Shown here one piece after another: positions 19,244 to 25,327 of a stretch of 64,000 nt of DNA. The first letter of the stretch is position 1. The number at the start of each line of letters is the position of its first letter. Position numbers and translations under genes: made by a program. Below the pieces are notes generated by a model. The model saw only the letters and a list, made by a program, of their open reading frames with translations, was not told the origin of the DNA and did no database searches. Source of the stretch: an uncultured Clostridia bacterium (lineage in GTDB: Bacteria > Bacillota > Clostridia > Oscillospirales > Acutalibacteraceae); assembly GCA_947585745.1 (NCBI GenBank), contig CANPXF010000005.1, positions 1-64,000 on the forward strand, written 5' to 3'.

Positions 19244-19290
19244 GAAAACCGCACCGGATTGCCTGTGATTGGCTTTCTGATGCGGCTTTA
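19244..19290 (-). terminator. probable terminator of tRNA-Ala
   Basis: On the minus strand, CCGCATC pairs with GGTGCGG across a long loop and is followed by TTTTCTTCT, directly downstream of tRNA-Ala. Confidence 0.5.
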
Positions 19291-19292
19291 CG

Positions 19293-19368
19293 TGGTGGAG
19301 ATAAGGGGATTTGAACCCCTGACCTCTTGAATGCGAACCAAGCGCTCTTCCAACTGAGCTATACCCCC
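19293..19368 (-). tRNA. tRNA-Ala (anticodon CGC)
   Basis: A complete 76-base cloverleaf with encoded CCA. The anticodon stem CTTGG/TCAAG (one G-U pair) encloses the loop TTCGCAT, so the anticodon is CGC. The acceptor stem GGGGGTA/TATCTCC has the G3-U70 wobble pair that defines alanine tRNAs, which confirms the identity. Promoter TTTACA-17-TATAAT lies at 19380-19408. Confidence 0.93.
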
Positions 19369-19379
19369 ACGACGATTAT

Positions 19380-19408
19380 ATTATACATCAATGAAAATTT
19401 TTTGTAAA
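19380..19408 (-). promoter_or_regulatory. promoter of tRNA-Ala
   Basis: On the minus strand TTTACA and TATAAT are separated by 17 bases, 11 bases upstream of the mature tRNA. Confidence 0.7.
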
Positions 19409-19427
19409 GATAAAAAATAAAATATTC

Positions 19428-19456
19428 TTGCACTTTATCGTTTTATATGTTATAAT
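19428..19456 (+). promoter_or_regulatory. promoter of tRNA-Gln(UUG)
   Basis: TTGCAC and TATAAT with a 17-base spacer, 15 bases upstream of the tRNA. Confidence 0.75.
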
Positions 19457-19471
19457 CAACGAGTTGAGTAT

Positions 19472-19546
19472 TGAGCTGTCGCCAAGCGGTAAGGCACAGG
19501 ACTTTGACTCCTGCACTCGTGGGTTCGAATCCCGCCAGCTCAGCCA
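19472..19546 (+). tRNA. tRNA-Gln (anticodon TTG)
   Basis: A 75-base cloverleaf with CCA. Acceptor stem TGAGCTG/CAGCTCA, anticodon stem CAGGA/TCCTG with loop CTTTGAC giving anticodon TTG (UUG). The last ten bases are part of the 59-bp repeat that bounds the prophage remnant, so this tRNA served as its attachment site. Confidence 0.95.
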
Positions 19547-19595
19547 ATGAACGTCTAAGTCGAACACCTCAAGTGTTCGACTTAGATTGCGTTAG
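19537..19595. repeat. left attachment-site copy (59-bp direct repeat)
   Basis: It is identical to 30137-30195 over 59 bases. It contains the 3' end of tRNA-Gln and a perfect 13-bp inverted repeat (CTAAGTCGAACAC, 5-base loop, GTGTTCGACTTAG). A degenerate further copy of part of it (TTAGTCGAACACCTGAA) follows at about 19613. Confidence 0.8.
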
Positions 19596-19680
19596 GTCAG
19601 CCAATATGGAAGTTAGTCGAACACCTGAAACGCAAGTAATAATCTTGCCTTACGGATTCGTACTAACTCACAAACTGACA

Positions 19681-19708
19681 AGCCCGCTCTAATGCGGGCT
19701 TTCGTTTT
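19681..19708 (+). terminator. terminator hairpin near the left end of the prophage
   Basis: AGCCCGC/GCGGGCT with a six-base loop is followed by TTCGTTTT on the plus strand; it would end transcripts coming from tRNA-Gln. Confidence 0.7.
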
Positions 19709-19930
19709 ATCAGCAGTTGCAGCAGATTTTCCTATATAAATTAAAAAATGTATGATTAGAGAGTAAAGTCATAATATATTCTCTCTAATCATACATTTTT
19801 TATTTTTATACTATTTTTCTGCTGATTCTGCTGATTTATAAGAAAAAACCAGATAAAACCTGAGTTTATCAATCAGCAAATGACCTGCTGAAGCCGCTGA
19901 AACTGCTGATAGCAAAACAGCAGACCTTTT
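19708..19930. repeat. cluster of CTGCTGA / TCAGCAG words
   Basis: Between the left repeat and the first prophage gene the words CAGCAG and CTGCTGA recur many times in both orientations (for example 19709-19728, 19813-19836, 19870-19923). No gene is seen. Clustered short words near an attachment site can be integrase arm sites, but this is not shown. The final pair (AGCAGACC/GGCCTGCT, 19917-19938) forms a hairpin at the end of the next minus-strand gene and may be its terminator. Confidence 0.4.
19743..19807. terminator. long AT-rich inverted repeat
   Basis: A 21-base perfect inverted repeat (AAAAAATGTATGATTAGAGAG and its complement) with a 17-base spacer. The flanking A- and T-runs make it a plausible bidirectional terminator. 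Confidence 0.6.
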
Positions 19931-20082
19931 CAGGCCTGCTGCAGCTTGTTTTTGCTTACTATTCTTCTTCCGCACATAGGACAAAAGTTATATTTCTTTA
20001 CCAGTAGTAAAACCTCTAAAGGGCTACACACATTGGCTTGTGGCCTCGTTGGATTGCATGTGTTGCAATGCTTTTTCGGCAT
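19930..20082 (-). CDS. small zinc-ribbon-like protein (50 residues)
   Basis: A 50-residue reading frame that starts within four bases of the stop of the gene before it. It has two cysteine pairs, CNTC near the N-terminus and CPMC near residue 34, a plausible four-cysteine zinc site. No family was recognised. It is the last gene of the minus-strand accessory run. Function unknown. Confidence 0.55.
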   Translation of the reverse strand: MPKKHCNTCNPTRPQANVCSPLEVLLLVKKYNFCPMCGRRIVSKNKLQQA

Positions 20083-20085
20083 TAG

Positions 20086-20253
20086 TCAGTCGCCTCCTTC
20101 GATAAATTTTTCTAACTTTTCTTGACAGCTCGGGCATAAGTCATAAGTAGTGTTTCCAAAGCAATAACTGTATTGTTGTTGTATTGTAAGAGAAGGACGG
20201 CGGTCCCTTTCAAACAACTTTCCGCACCTATCGCATTTATAAGCATTAGCCAT
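20086..20253 (-). CDS. small zinc-ribbon protein (55 residues)
   Basis: A 55-residue protein starting MANAYKCDRCGKLFERD with AGGAGAA upstream. CDRC and CPSC pairs 33 residues apart form a likely zinc ribbon of the type common in phage proteins. The stop overlaps the gap to the next small zinc-ribbon gene. Function unknown. Confidence 0.65.
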   Translation of the reverse strand: MANAYKCDRCGKLFERDRRPSLTIQQQYSYCFGNTTYDLCPSCQEKLEKFIEGGD

Positions 20254-20287
20254 ATTATAGTTCTCCTTTTGGATTTTGAAAGTCCCA

Positions 20288-21274
20288 TCAAAGCATCTCC
20301 ATCTCTTCGTCGCAGTCTCCGCAAATCAGATGAAGGGTAGCAGTGCTTCGTACGGTCTGGCTGCAGCAAGGGCAAACATACTTATGCGGCTTAGCTCTCT
20401 TTGAGCCTTCTGTATTTGACTCACCCTTAGCCGCAGGCTTTTCTCTTGCAAAGTTTATGCTCATATCGAAGCCACTCTGCTTGAGCTTGTTAGTGAAGGT
20501 CTCTGTAGGACTTGTGATTGAGTAGCCGATTGTACGGTTATAATCAATATGTAAGTCGCGAGTTTCAGCTTCCGCCTTGAATGTCTTGTTGTGGTAACGA
20601 CCATTTTGGCAAGTGTCCTGAATCTCGTTCACGAGGCAATAGAGGTGTACCATTTCGTGATTGAGTGTTGCCGCAGTTTCCTCCATAGGACGGTCAAGGA
20701 ACTCAGCGCCTATGTTAATTTCGTAACGCTCGGAATCCTCGCCGGTCCATACCTTTTTAGTAGAGCAATGGCCGTAAGCTCTCGGAGTAGACTGTACTGT
20801 GATGACCGGCTTAGGGAGTTTACCTTCATAGTAGATAGCGTTGAGCTTGTCAAAGAGGTCCTCAAGCGCCGTAATTACCATGCTCATTGTCATAGGCGCT
20901 TCGTTTTTCTTATTGATTACTTTCTTTGCTTGAGCAGGAGTTTTTTCTTCAACTTCTTTCCACCAGCGACGGAAGGTTATTGCGTTGAGAGTAAGAGTCT
21001 CGCCATTTTCAGTCTTGAGCTCGATTGTTTTGCCGTCGTCGCTTATGAGTGTCGCTTTTGTTCCTTTTGTTGTGTGTACATACATTTTCGTTTCCACCTC
21101 TTTAATTTTAAATGAGTTCCAGCAGTGTTCTTCATAGCGCTTGCTATATTCGTCATAAAGAGCAGCTTCGCGACATGCGTCGAGTACTTCCTTTTCTACA
21201 TAGCGTTTCGCTTCGTCATGAGTATTGAAAGAATCAATGCACTCGCTATTACAGTAAACCTTAAATAATGTCAT
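20288..21274 (-). CDS. SprT-like zinc metalloprotease domain protein
   Basis: 328 residues. The middle (about 145-270) is a SprT-like domain: FDKLNAIYYEGKLPKPVI, an HEMVH zinc-binding helix with its catalytic glutamate, then a downstream HNKTFKAEAE. A C-terminal zinc ribbon has CPCC and CGDC. SprT/Spartan proteins cut DNA-bound proteins; small phage and plasmid versions are common and their role is not established. The first 70 residues are a separate small domain. The start follows AGGAGGTAC and lies 37 bases from promoter-like element E1. Confidence 0.85.
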   Translation of the reverse strand: MTLFKVYCNSECIDSFNTHDEAKRYVEKEVLDACREAALYDEYSKRYEEHCWNSFKIKEVETKMYVHTTKGTKATLISDDGKTIELKTENGETLTLNAITFRRWWKEVEEKTPAQAKKVINKKNEAPMTMSMVITALEDLFDKLNAIYYEGKLPKPVITVQSTPRAYGHCSTKKVWTGEDSERYEINIGAEFLDRPMEETAATLNHEMVHLYCLVNEIQDTCQNGRYHNKTFKAEAETRDLHIDYNRTIGYSITSPTETFTNKLKQSGFDMSINFAREKPAAKGESNTEGSKRAKPHKYVCPCCSQTVRSTATLHLICGDCDEEMEML

Positions 21275-21310
21275 AATAAGTACCTCCTAAAAAATTTACT
21301 TTTGTTATCT

Positions 21311-21354
21311 GACATTTATAATTTTAACGCTATCGCTAAAATTTGTATGCCGAC
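21311..21354 (-). promoter_or_regulatory. prophage two-box element E1 (upstream of the SprT-like gene)
   Basis: Read on the minus strand: GTCGGCATAC, exactly 16 bases, then GTTAAAATTATAAATGTC. The same boxes with the same spacing occur at 23261-23304 and 23985-24028, while the spacer differs. A weaker conserved stretch (AGCAAAA...CTAAAACCTCGGCTGTTTT) extends upstream to about 21389. The AT-rich box looks like an extended -10 region; no normal -35 is present. Confidence 0.55.
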
Positions 21355-21479
21355 AAAACAGCCGAGGTTTTAGCAATTTTGCTATGCAGTTCTATCAGGA
21401 TTTTACTTTTATAAGGCACTCGGGAGGAAGTTTAACATCTTTTAGGTCAAGACACTATTTGCTCTTTAACAATATGCTT

Positions 21480-21905
21480 TTATGATTGTGGAAGCGCGTA
21501 AAATGGCTCTATATTCATGGCGTCTTCTATGTTAGTAAAGACTACTTTACCAAAGCAAGAAGAATCAAATTTATAAAGCTTTGACTCTTTACCAACAATG
21601 TGTATACTTTCGATAGCTGATACAATTACGCTATCTTTTTTCTCCAGCTGCCTAAAGCTGAGTTCCGTAACAATCATAGTCAGCATTTGCGTCTTGCCTG
21701 AATTTAACCGTGCTTTAGCATAAATCGTATCGCCAAGCTTGCAAGGTGCGTTAATTAGTAATCCTTCTTTAGGAAGCTCAACCATGTCCTCTGTTATAGT
21801 GTCGAAAAAGTCAATAATCATATTAGCCTTTTCATTCGTCGGTTCATCGCTGAGAAGGCTATAAACGGAAGAAACAAAATTCTCTCTTGCATTTTCACTT
21901 ATCAT
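21480..21905 (-). CDS. hypothetical phage protein (141 residues)
   Basis: No family was recognised. The protein is acidic at its N-terminus and has a beta-rich middle (INAPCKLGDTIYAKARLNSGKTQMLTMIVTEL) of the kind seen in small phage or plasmid proteins of unknown function. It follows the small regulator gene by 15 bases and has its own AAGGAG site. Confidence 0.5.
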   Translation of the reverse strand: MISENARENFVSSVYSLLSDEPTNEKANMIIDFFDTITEDMVELPKEGLLINAPCKLGDTIYAKARLNSGKTQMLTMIVTELSFRQLEKKDSVIVSAIESIHIVGKESKLYKFDSSCFGKVVFTNIEDAMNIEPFYALPQS

Positions 21906-21920
21906 TAAGAATCACTCCTT

Positions 21921-22106
21921 TTAAATCAAATCCTTCGGGTGGCACTCTAAAGCCTCAGACAGCCTTAAGGCGTTTTTGAGGGTCATATTTTCGGCTTTAA
22001 TTCGACCAGACTCTATCTGATGGATTTTGACAAAATGCACACCACTCTTCTCAGCGAGGCCTTCTAAAGTGAGGCCCCGCTTTTTTCTTTCGTTTTTTAG
22101 GCTCAA
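21921..22106 (-). CDS. XRE-family helix-turn-helix regulator
   Basis: A 61-residue protein consisting almost only of a lambda-repressor/Cro-like DNA-binding domain: LKNERKKRGLTLEGLAEKSGV, HFVKIHQIESGRI and LKNALRLSEALECHPKDLI give the five-helix pattern. Such Cro-sized proteins regulate phage or plasmid promoters. It could act on one of the E elements nearby, but no operator was identified. Confidence 0.75.
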   Translation of the reverse strand: MSLKNERKKRGLTLEGLAEKSGVHFVKIHQIESGRIKAENMTLKNALRLSEALECHPKDLI

Positions 22107-22118
22107 ATTATCACCCCT

Positions 22119-22427
22119 TCATCTAATAAGTTCTTTAACGGTGCCTTTAGCGTAAAGGTCACGCTCAATGGTAAGGCCAAAAGGAAGCTTAAGATTTTGT
22201 AATTCAGACAAAAGAATATGTCCCCATTCCCATTCAAAGATATGGCCATATCCGAAGAGCAGCCAATCGCCGTCCTCCTGTTTCTCGCCTTCAGTAATAA
22301 GCCAAGTACCTGCACCGCAAGGATTGAAATATTTAACAATAACCTTAGCATTGAATCCCTGACCGTCTGTCGAGCCAAGAGGTGTTTCCGTGAGTTTCTT
22401 TTCAATTTCTTTAGTTAGTAATTCCAT
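22119..22427 (-). CDS. DUF2958 domain protein
   Basis: A 102-residue protein matching the DUF2958 pattern: MELLTKEIEKKL at the start, then VKYFNPCGAGTW, GEKQEDGDWLLFGYGHIFEWEWGHI and a C-terminal FGLTIERDLY. The family occurs on phages, plasmids and conjugative elements and has no established function. The start is behind AAAGGAAT. It supports a mobile origin for this block. Confidence 0.75.
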   Translation of the reverse strand: MELLTKEIEKKLTETPLGSTDGQGFNAKVIVKYFNPCGAGTWLITEGEKQEDGDWLLFGYGHIFEWEWGHILLSELQNLKLPFGLTIERDLYAKGTVKELIR

Positions 22428-22447
22428 AGCATAGATTCCTTTCTGTT

Positions 22448-22714
22448 TTAAATTTCTACATGGGATAAAAGCTTTTTGTTTTTAAAAGTCGTAATATAAG
22501 CGCGTGTAAGGTCGTATATTTCGCCTCTTACAGCAATATATTCTAAAGGATTTAAGTAGGTGGATTCAAAGCCTTTACGCTCATATTTGCTTATGACAGA
22601 TTCCAGCGAGTTCTTGTCAAAAGAGGTAATATAAATTTCGTCGTCACCACAAAAAGCTCGTGCTCTAAAGAGCTTCAGGGCTTTTCGCGTAGACTTAATT
22701 TCTATGAGATTCAT
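22448..22714 (-). CDS. hypothetical small phage protein (88 residues)
   Basis: Unrecognised. It is basic at the start (IEIKSTRKALKLFRARAF), with a predicted mixed alpha/beta fold. It starts 13 bases after the stop of the 55-residue gene and is part of the same run. Confidence 0.5.
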   Translation of the reverse strand: MNLIEIKSTRKALKLFRARAFCGDDEIYITSFDKNSLESVISKYERKGFESTYLNPLEYIAVRGEIYDLTRAYITTFKNKKLLSHVEI

Positions 22715-22727
22715 TGTTATCTACCAT

Positions 22728-22895
22728 TTAAGAATTAGAGTGGAGATTAAGAAGCCATTGCTCATATTCGTCAAGTGCTTTCCATTTTTCTTCTTTTGTA
22801 GGCTCCGTCGATTCAAGAATCATAAGAAAATTATCCTTTGGATTTTCAAATACAGGAAGGTCGTATTCGTGACATAAGCTTTCGAGATAGCCCAT
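22728..22895 (-). CDS. hypothetical small phage protein (55 residues)
   Basis: An acidic 55-residue protein (MGYLESLCHEYDLPVF ... EYEQWLLNLHSNS) with AAAGGAG ten bases upstream. No family was recognised. It occupies the same position behind small cassette A that the 108-residue gene holds behind cassette B; the 40 bases ahead of both starts are similar. Confidence 0.55.
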   Translation of the reverse strand: MGYLESLCHEYDLPVFENPKDNFLMILESTEPTKEEKWKALDEYEQWLLNLHSNS

Positions 22896-22916
22896 GTTTT
22901 TTTTTCTCCTTTTCTG

Positions 22917-22945
22917 TTTACAAATGAATTTTTATCCGCTATAAT
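22917..22945 (+). promoter_or_regulatory. plus-strand promoter-like sequence, cassette A
   Basis: TTTACA and TATAAT separated by 17 bases, pointing against all genes nearby. The equivalent place in cassette B (23712-23740) has the same hexamers and spacing although the spacer bases have shifted, which suggests selection on the promoter. Confidence 0.45.
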
Positions 22946-22964
22946 AATAAATAAGATCCCGGTC

Positions 22965-22988
22965 GTGCGGCAACCGAAGTGGCCGCAC
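22965..22988. terminator. hairpin after small protein A
   Basis: GTGCGGCAACC/GTGGCCGCAC forms a strong stem just past the stop of the 33-residue gene. On the minus strand it is followed by an AT-rich tract, so it may be a weak terminator. Confidence 0.45.
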
Positions 22989-23001
22989 TGTTGGACACAG
23001 C

Positions 23002-23103
23002 TTAAGCTATGTAGTCAAGGTAATCCGAATAGCTAACAAAAGTTATCCAAATTCCGTTGACGCAGGCTACATAGTAACCCTCAGGAGTGAATCCCTCAAC
23101 CAA
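23002..23103 (-). CDS. small protein A, paralogue of the 40-residue protein at 23794
   Basis: A 33-residue reading frame with a TTG start and a near-perfect ribosome binding site (GGAAGGAGGT, seven bases). It reads LVEGFTPEGYYVACVNG then IWITFVSYSDYLDYIA. The first 30 residues match the second copy in all but about five positions, while DNA between the copies has diverged, so translation is very likely real. Rich in aromatic residues; no clear membrane helix and no known family. Upstream lie a hairpin at 23123-23149 and element E2. Confidence 0.65.
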   Translation of the reverse strand: MVEGFTPEGYYVACVNGIWITFVSYSDYLDYIA

Positions 23104-23122
23104 GGTTTTCACCTCCTTCCAT

Positions 23123-23149
23123 AGCTTCCGCGATTGTCCCGCGGGAGCT
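23123..23149 (-). promoter_or_regulatory. leader hairpin before small protein A
   Basis: On the minus strand AAAATAAAT is followed by AGCTCCCGCG and CGCGGAAGCT, a stem ending about 12 bases before the ribosome binding site. The same AAAATAAATAGCTCCCG start is found in front of small protein B. Confidence 0.5.
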
Positions 23150-23260
23150 ATTTATTTTAGCAAGAGCGAAAAGGTTACCTTTCGCAGCTATTCACCTCAC
23201 GCGGTGGGAAGATACCGCGGTATCGGTCAGTGAGCGTTCTGTTTTATCCTTAGCGCTCTT

Positions 23261-23304
23261 GACATTTATAATTTTAACGCTTTTACTAAGAAAAGTATGC
23301 CGAC
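23261..23304 (-). promoter_or_regulatory. prophage two-box element E2 (cassette A)
   Basis: Minus strand: GTCGGCATAC, 16 bases, GTTAAAATTATAAATGTC, identical in both boxes to E1 with a different spacer. The conserved upstream part runs to about 23337. A 150-base leader separates it from small protein A. Confidence 0.55.
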
Positions 23305-23366
23305 AAAACAGCCGAGGTTTTAGCGCTTTTGCTGTATGAAACTAACAAAAGCGCTAAGCCTAAGAC

Positions 23367-23693
23367 TTACCAAGTCGCGGGGTACTTTTTAAGTATCTCA
23401 TCAGAATATAAGTAGGCGCCGTCATTATATTTAATAACATCTTCCCACCATCTGATTCCGGCGACTAAACGAGGAACGGCAAATTTGCCAATATCCTCCG
23501 AGTGTACATAAAAGAGCAGGTCGTGACGGCCGCCTTCTTCGTTACGCTCTACAGAGCCGTTAGTAACGGTCTCAATCTCAAATTTGACGCGTACGCCAAA
23601 TTGCTCTTTCATAAAATCTTCAAATTCTTTTGCGGTATATTCGCCGAGCATTGTGGCCGGCCATACGCAAAGCTGGGTGAATTCATTTGCCAT
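23367..23693 (-). CDS. hypothetical phage protein (108 residues)
   Basis: Unrecognised family. MANEFTQLCVWPATMLG starts behind AAAGGAG. It has a helical segment (AKEFEDFMKEQFGVRVKFEIE) and an aromatic C-terminal half. It is placed after cassette B. Nothing in it suggests a specific role. Confidence 0.55.
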   Translation of the reverse strand: MANEFTQLCVWPATMLGEYTAKEFEDFMKEQFGVRVKFEIETVTNGSVERNEEGGRHDLLFYVHSEDIGKFAVPRLVAGIRWWEDVIKYNDGAYLYSDEILKKYPATW

Positions 23694-23711
23694 AAAATTT
23701 TCTCCTTTCTA

Positions 23712-23740
23712 TTTACAAATTGAATTTTATACGCTATAAT
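23712..23740 (+). promoter_or_regulatory. plus-strand promoter-like sequence, cassette B
   Basis: TTTACA-17-TATAAT on the plus strand, converging on small protein B. A transcript from it would run at once into the perfect hairpin at 23759-23784 followed by GCTGGGTTTTT, so it may make a short RNA. Confidence 0.45.
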
Positions 23741-23758
23741 AAATATCACCTCCCTTCG

Positions 23759-23784
23759 GAGCGACAGTCTTTAGACTGTCGCTC
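23759..23784. terminator. perfect hairpin after small protein B
   Basis: GAGCGACAGTC, loop TTTA, GACTGTCGCTC. On the plus strand GCTGGGTTTTT follows; on the minus strand the tail is less T-rich. Confidence 0.55.
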
Positions 23785-23793
23785 GCTGGGTTT

Positions 23794-23916
23794 TTAGACG
23801 GCCTCTTCTTTGTCAGAAGATATGTAGTCAAGATATTCTTCGTAACTAACGAAAGTTATCCAAATACCATTGACACAAGCTACATAATAGCCGTCAGGAG
23901 TGAACCCTTGTTCCAA
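23794..23916 (-). CDS. small protein B, paralogue of the 33-residue protein at 23002
   Basis: A 40-residue reading frame with a TTG start and GGAGGTG seven bases upstream. It reads LEQGFTPDGYYVACVNG then IWITFVSYEEYLDYI and an acidic tail (SSDKEEAV) that copy A lacks. Pattern of conservation and the duplicated leader (AAAATAAATAGCTCCCG hairpin at 23937-23959) and E element support a real gene. Family and function unknown. Confidence 0.65.
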   Translation of the reverse strand: MEQGFTPDGYYVACVNGIWITFVSYEEYLDYISSDKEEAV

Positions 23917-23984
23917 GGTTTTCACCTCCAATCTTTAGCTCCCGCTGTCTTCGGGAGCTATTTATTTTGTCAGATTAACCACCT

Positions 23985-24028
23985 GACATTTATAATTTTA
24001 CCGTGTTTTGCGGCATTTGTATGCCGAC
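23985..24028 (-). promoter_or_regulatory. prophage two-box element E3 (cassette B)
   Basis: Minus strand: GTCGGCATAC, 16 bases, GGTAAAATTATAAATGTC (one difference from E1 and E2). The upstream part is less alike. The leader to small protein B is only about 70 bases. Confidence 0.55.
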
Positions 24029-24082
24029 ATAACCACCAGAGTTTAAGCGTTATTGCTATGTAGTTTTACCGAGTATAAACAG

Positions 24083-24130
24083 AAAAAAGGCCCCTGATAT
24101 ACAGCTCGAAAGCTATACCTCAGGGGCCTT
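24083..24130 (-). terminator. terminator of the prophage tail/lysis operon
   Basis: AAGGCCCCTGA and TCAGGGGCCTT form a perfect 11-bp stem with internal AGCT pairing in the loop; on the minus strand TTTTTTCT follows. It lies 16 bases past the endolysin stop. Confidence 0.85.
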
Positions 24131-24145
24131 AGTTTATTATGTTAT

Positions 24146-25327
24146 TTACGCGAAGTAATACTCGTTGCCGGTCTTAAGACAAAGCCAGCCGTGAGAAGTC
24201 TTTACCCATATATCAATATTGGCGGCTGAGTAGTTAACTCTTGCCTCTGTGATTTTAACTGACTTGCCTTTTGCCAAGGTTTTCTTAACAGAGTAGTTAG
24301 TACCGGGTCCGCTGCGTACATTCATAACAGAATTGAGCGTATAGGACACGCCCGTTAAGAATGTATTGAGCTCTTTAGTTCTGCGATTCTGAAGTCCAAC
24401 TATTATATTTCCTCCAGATTTGCGCCATAACACAAATTCGCAAGCGGCCCTCATAAGTTTATTCTGATTGAGTAAAGTAACCATATCGGACGATTTAAAG
24501 CCGTTCGTGCCAATGTTATAGCATAAAGAGACAAGCGCGTCGAATTGATTCTGAGTTACGGCTACCTTTAGAGCGCTGTTAACTGCGGAAACATAGGTTT
24601 TCAAGTCAGTCTTAAGTAGTTTAATGGCTTGGGCTTCGGTAATAGTTTGCCCCGATTTAACGTCAGAGCCGTAGTGCCCATAACCTATGGTAAGATACTT
24701 CTCTGTAGGTAAAGCTTTACAAGCTTTAAGGCTACAGCCCTCAAAGGATTTTATAAGGTTTACACCGTTCTCAGATATACTCATTTTCTTTATTTTCTTT
24801 TGAGCCGTTTTTGTAGCTGCCGTCTTAGCAATTCCAAAATACGTATAAAAACTTGTACTTCCGTTGATTGTAGTTATACTTTTGGAGTTTTGGGATTCGT
24901 CGCCCCACCATTTATTTGCTGCTGCACGAGTATCGGCATGAGTATAATACTGAGCGCCGCCGCACTTATAGCCGATTCCGTAGCAGTTTATGTCTTCAAG
25001 ATAGCAAGCAATTTTCTTGCTGTTAATAAGCTTTCCGGTTTTATTATAGCAAGCAAAGTCCGCTGCCATACCTTTACAGTGATATCCACTGCCGGAGCTG
25101 CCGACTGCTTTGTCATGGGCTGCTGTTCTGTAACCGCTGCTGATAATAATTTTGGAGCACTTGAACTTCTTAAAAACCTTTTCAAGCAGTTTGATGAGGT
25201 CCGTATCAATAAGGACTTTATCGCTATAGAGCTTTCCCTGACCGATTGACGCGAACTCGCCGACAGCAAAATGGTCTGAGAGCATTTTATTTTTATCTTT
25301 TGCGTAAGAATACGTTTTTACAGCCAT
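24146..25327 (-). CDS. modular endolysin: M15 peptidase, GH24 muramidase and SH3-like domain
   Basis: A 393-residue lysin. Residues 15-145 are a peptidase M15-like domain: DHFAVGEFAS, SGYRTAAHDKAVGSSGSGYHCKGMAADF with the zinc ligands His and Asp, and a late YTHAD. Residues 195-335 are a T4-lysozyme-like GH24 domain: LIKSFEGCSLKA (catalytic Glu), YLTIGYGHYGSDV, TQNQFDALVSLCYNIG. Residues 345-393 form an SH3-like wall-binding domain (VRSGPGTNYSVKKTL). It would cut both the glycan and the peptide part of peptidoglycan during lysis. No signal peptide, consistent with holin-dependent release. Confidence 0.9.
   Translation of the reverse strand: MAVKTYSYAKDKNKMLSDHFAVGEFASIGQGKLYSDKVLIDTDLIKLLEKVFKKFKCSKIIISSGYRTAAHDKAVGSSGSGYHCKGMAADFACYNKTGKLINSKKIACYLEDINCYGIGYKCGGAQYYTHADTRAAANKWWGDESQNSKSITTINGSTSFYTYFGIAKTAATKTAQKKIKKMSISENGVNLIKSFEGCSLKACKALPTEKYLTIGYGHYGSDVKSGQTITEAQAIKLLKTDLKTYVSAVNSALKVAVTQNQFDALVSLCYNIGTNGFKSSDMVTLLNQNKLMRAACEFVLWRKSGGNIIVGLQNRRTKELNTFLTGVSYTLNSVMNVRSGPGTNYSVKKTLAKGKSVKITEARVNYSAANIDIWVKTSHGWLCLKTGNEYYFA

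Noticed and set aside
19471-19692. A 73-codon open frame on the plus strand.
   Set aside because: It runs through tRNA-Gln and the attachment repeat and has no binding site.
20591-21115. A 174-codon open frame on the plus strand, the longest opposite the prophage genes, considered as an integrase.
   Set aside because: It is antisense to the SprT-like gene, has no tyrosine or serine recombinase motifs, and its cysteine/phenylalanine-rich content is typical of a shadow frame.
22928-24020. The repeated blocks in the prophage considered as a CRISPR array.
   Set aside because: Only two or three copies at irregular distances, with genes between them; no uniform spacers and no cas genes.
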